Shown piece after piece: positions 7,225 through 7,465 of a stretch of DNA of 7,465 nucleotides. Positions within the stretch are counted from its first letter, which is position 1; each line of letters opens with the position of its first letter. The translations under genes and the position numbers were made by a program. The notes under the pieces are model-generated. The model ran no database searches. It was not told the origin of the DNA and saw nothing but the letters and a program-made list of their open reading frames with translations. Source of the DNA: Betaproteobacteria bacterium (lineage in GTDB: Bacteria > Pseudomonadota > Gammaproteobacteria > Burkholderiales > Burkholderiaceae_E); contig VGHV01000119.1 of the NCBI GenBank assembly GCA_016868095.1, positions 1 through 7,465 of the forward strand, in the 5' to 3' direction.

Positions 7225-7465
7225 ATGGCACACGTTGTTGATTCCAACACCTTAGATCGTATCTTCGCCGAAGTAGATCGTGGCTTTGACCAGCAAATGC
7301 AAATGCTTAGTGACCTGGTCGCCATTCCCTCTTGTCGAGGCGAGGAGTCGCGAGCTCAGGACTTTATGGCACATGCCATGGCAGATCTTGGCCTTGCGAT
7401 TGATCGCTGGAAGATTAATGTTGATGAGATCAGGCATTTGCCGGGATTTTCACCGGTCATGGTTC
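7225..7465 (+). CDS. Start of a second M20 deacylase (ArgE/DapE type), cut by window edge
   Basis: The frame starts at ATG 7225 with AGG at 7217-7219 five nt upstream, and stays open to the window end (80 complete codons). The motif pattern matches the N terminus of ArgE/DapE/ACY1-type M20 peptidases: MLSDLVAIPSCRGEESRAQ (residues 27-45), then GLAIDRWKINVDEI and LPGFSPVMV, which in the family leads into the first metal-binding strand. The metal ligands lie beyond the window, so catalytic competence cannot be judged. It belongs to a different M20 subfamily from the upstream amidohydrolase and is not a local duplicate. It follows the monooxygenase gene by 28 nt without a visible terminator, so is likely in the same operon. 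Confidence 0.8.
   Translation, partial: MAHVVDSNTLDRIFAEVDRGFDQQMQMLSDLVAIPSCRGEESRAQDFMAHAMADLGLAIDRWKINVDEIRHLPGFSPVMV

Overview
The window is ordinary-looking bacterial chromosome of moderate GC, with dense genes, 0-5 nt gene junctions and recognisable Shine-Dalgarno sites. The Pgi, OmpA-like, M20 amidohydrolase and NtaA-type monooxygenase families together suggest a Gram-negative proteobacterium. A betaproteobacterium (Burkholderiales-like) is my best guess, but no marker gene here proves it. I see no rRNA, tRNA, CRISPR array, insertion sequence or phage gene.

Left block (1-952, + strand): the 3' end of an unrecognised gene (1-180) is followed one base later by a GTG-started periplasmic OmpA-C-domain protein (182-952). 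Middle block (1054-3026, - strand): glucose-6-phosphate isomerase (pgi) is followed 5 nt downstream by a small exported protein of unknown function. The left and middle blocks converge on a 101-bp spacer. That spacer carries a degenerate second copy of the small protein's last seven codons plus its stop.

Right block (3172 to the window end, + strand, divergent from pgi): a tightly packed operon. In order it holds an M20 hippurate-hydrolase-like amidohydrolase, a long HTH plus coiled-coil protein starting directly after the previous stop codon, an NtaA/SnaA-type FMN-dependent monooxygenase starting within the previous stop (TGATG), and, after 28 nt, the beginning of a second M20 (ArgE/DapE-type) deacylase.

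The enzymes of the right block suggest a salvage or catabolic module: N-acyl groups are removed by M20 hydrolases and a carbon-heteroatom bond is cut oxidatively by the flavin monooxygenase. The same enzyme pairing is known from S-alkylcysteine salvage in Bacillus subtilis (YxeK/YtnJ with YxeP/YtnL). The substrate here is unknown. The most novel element is the HTH/coiled-coil protein between the two enzymes, which has no obvious place in such a pathway.
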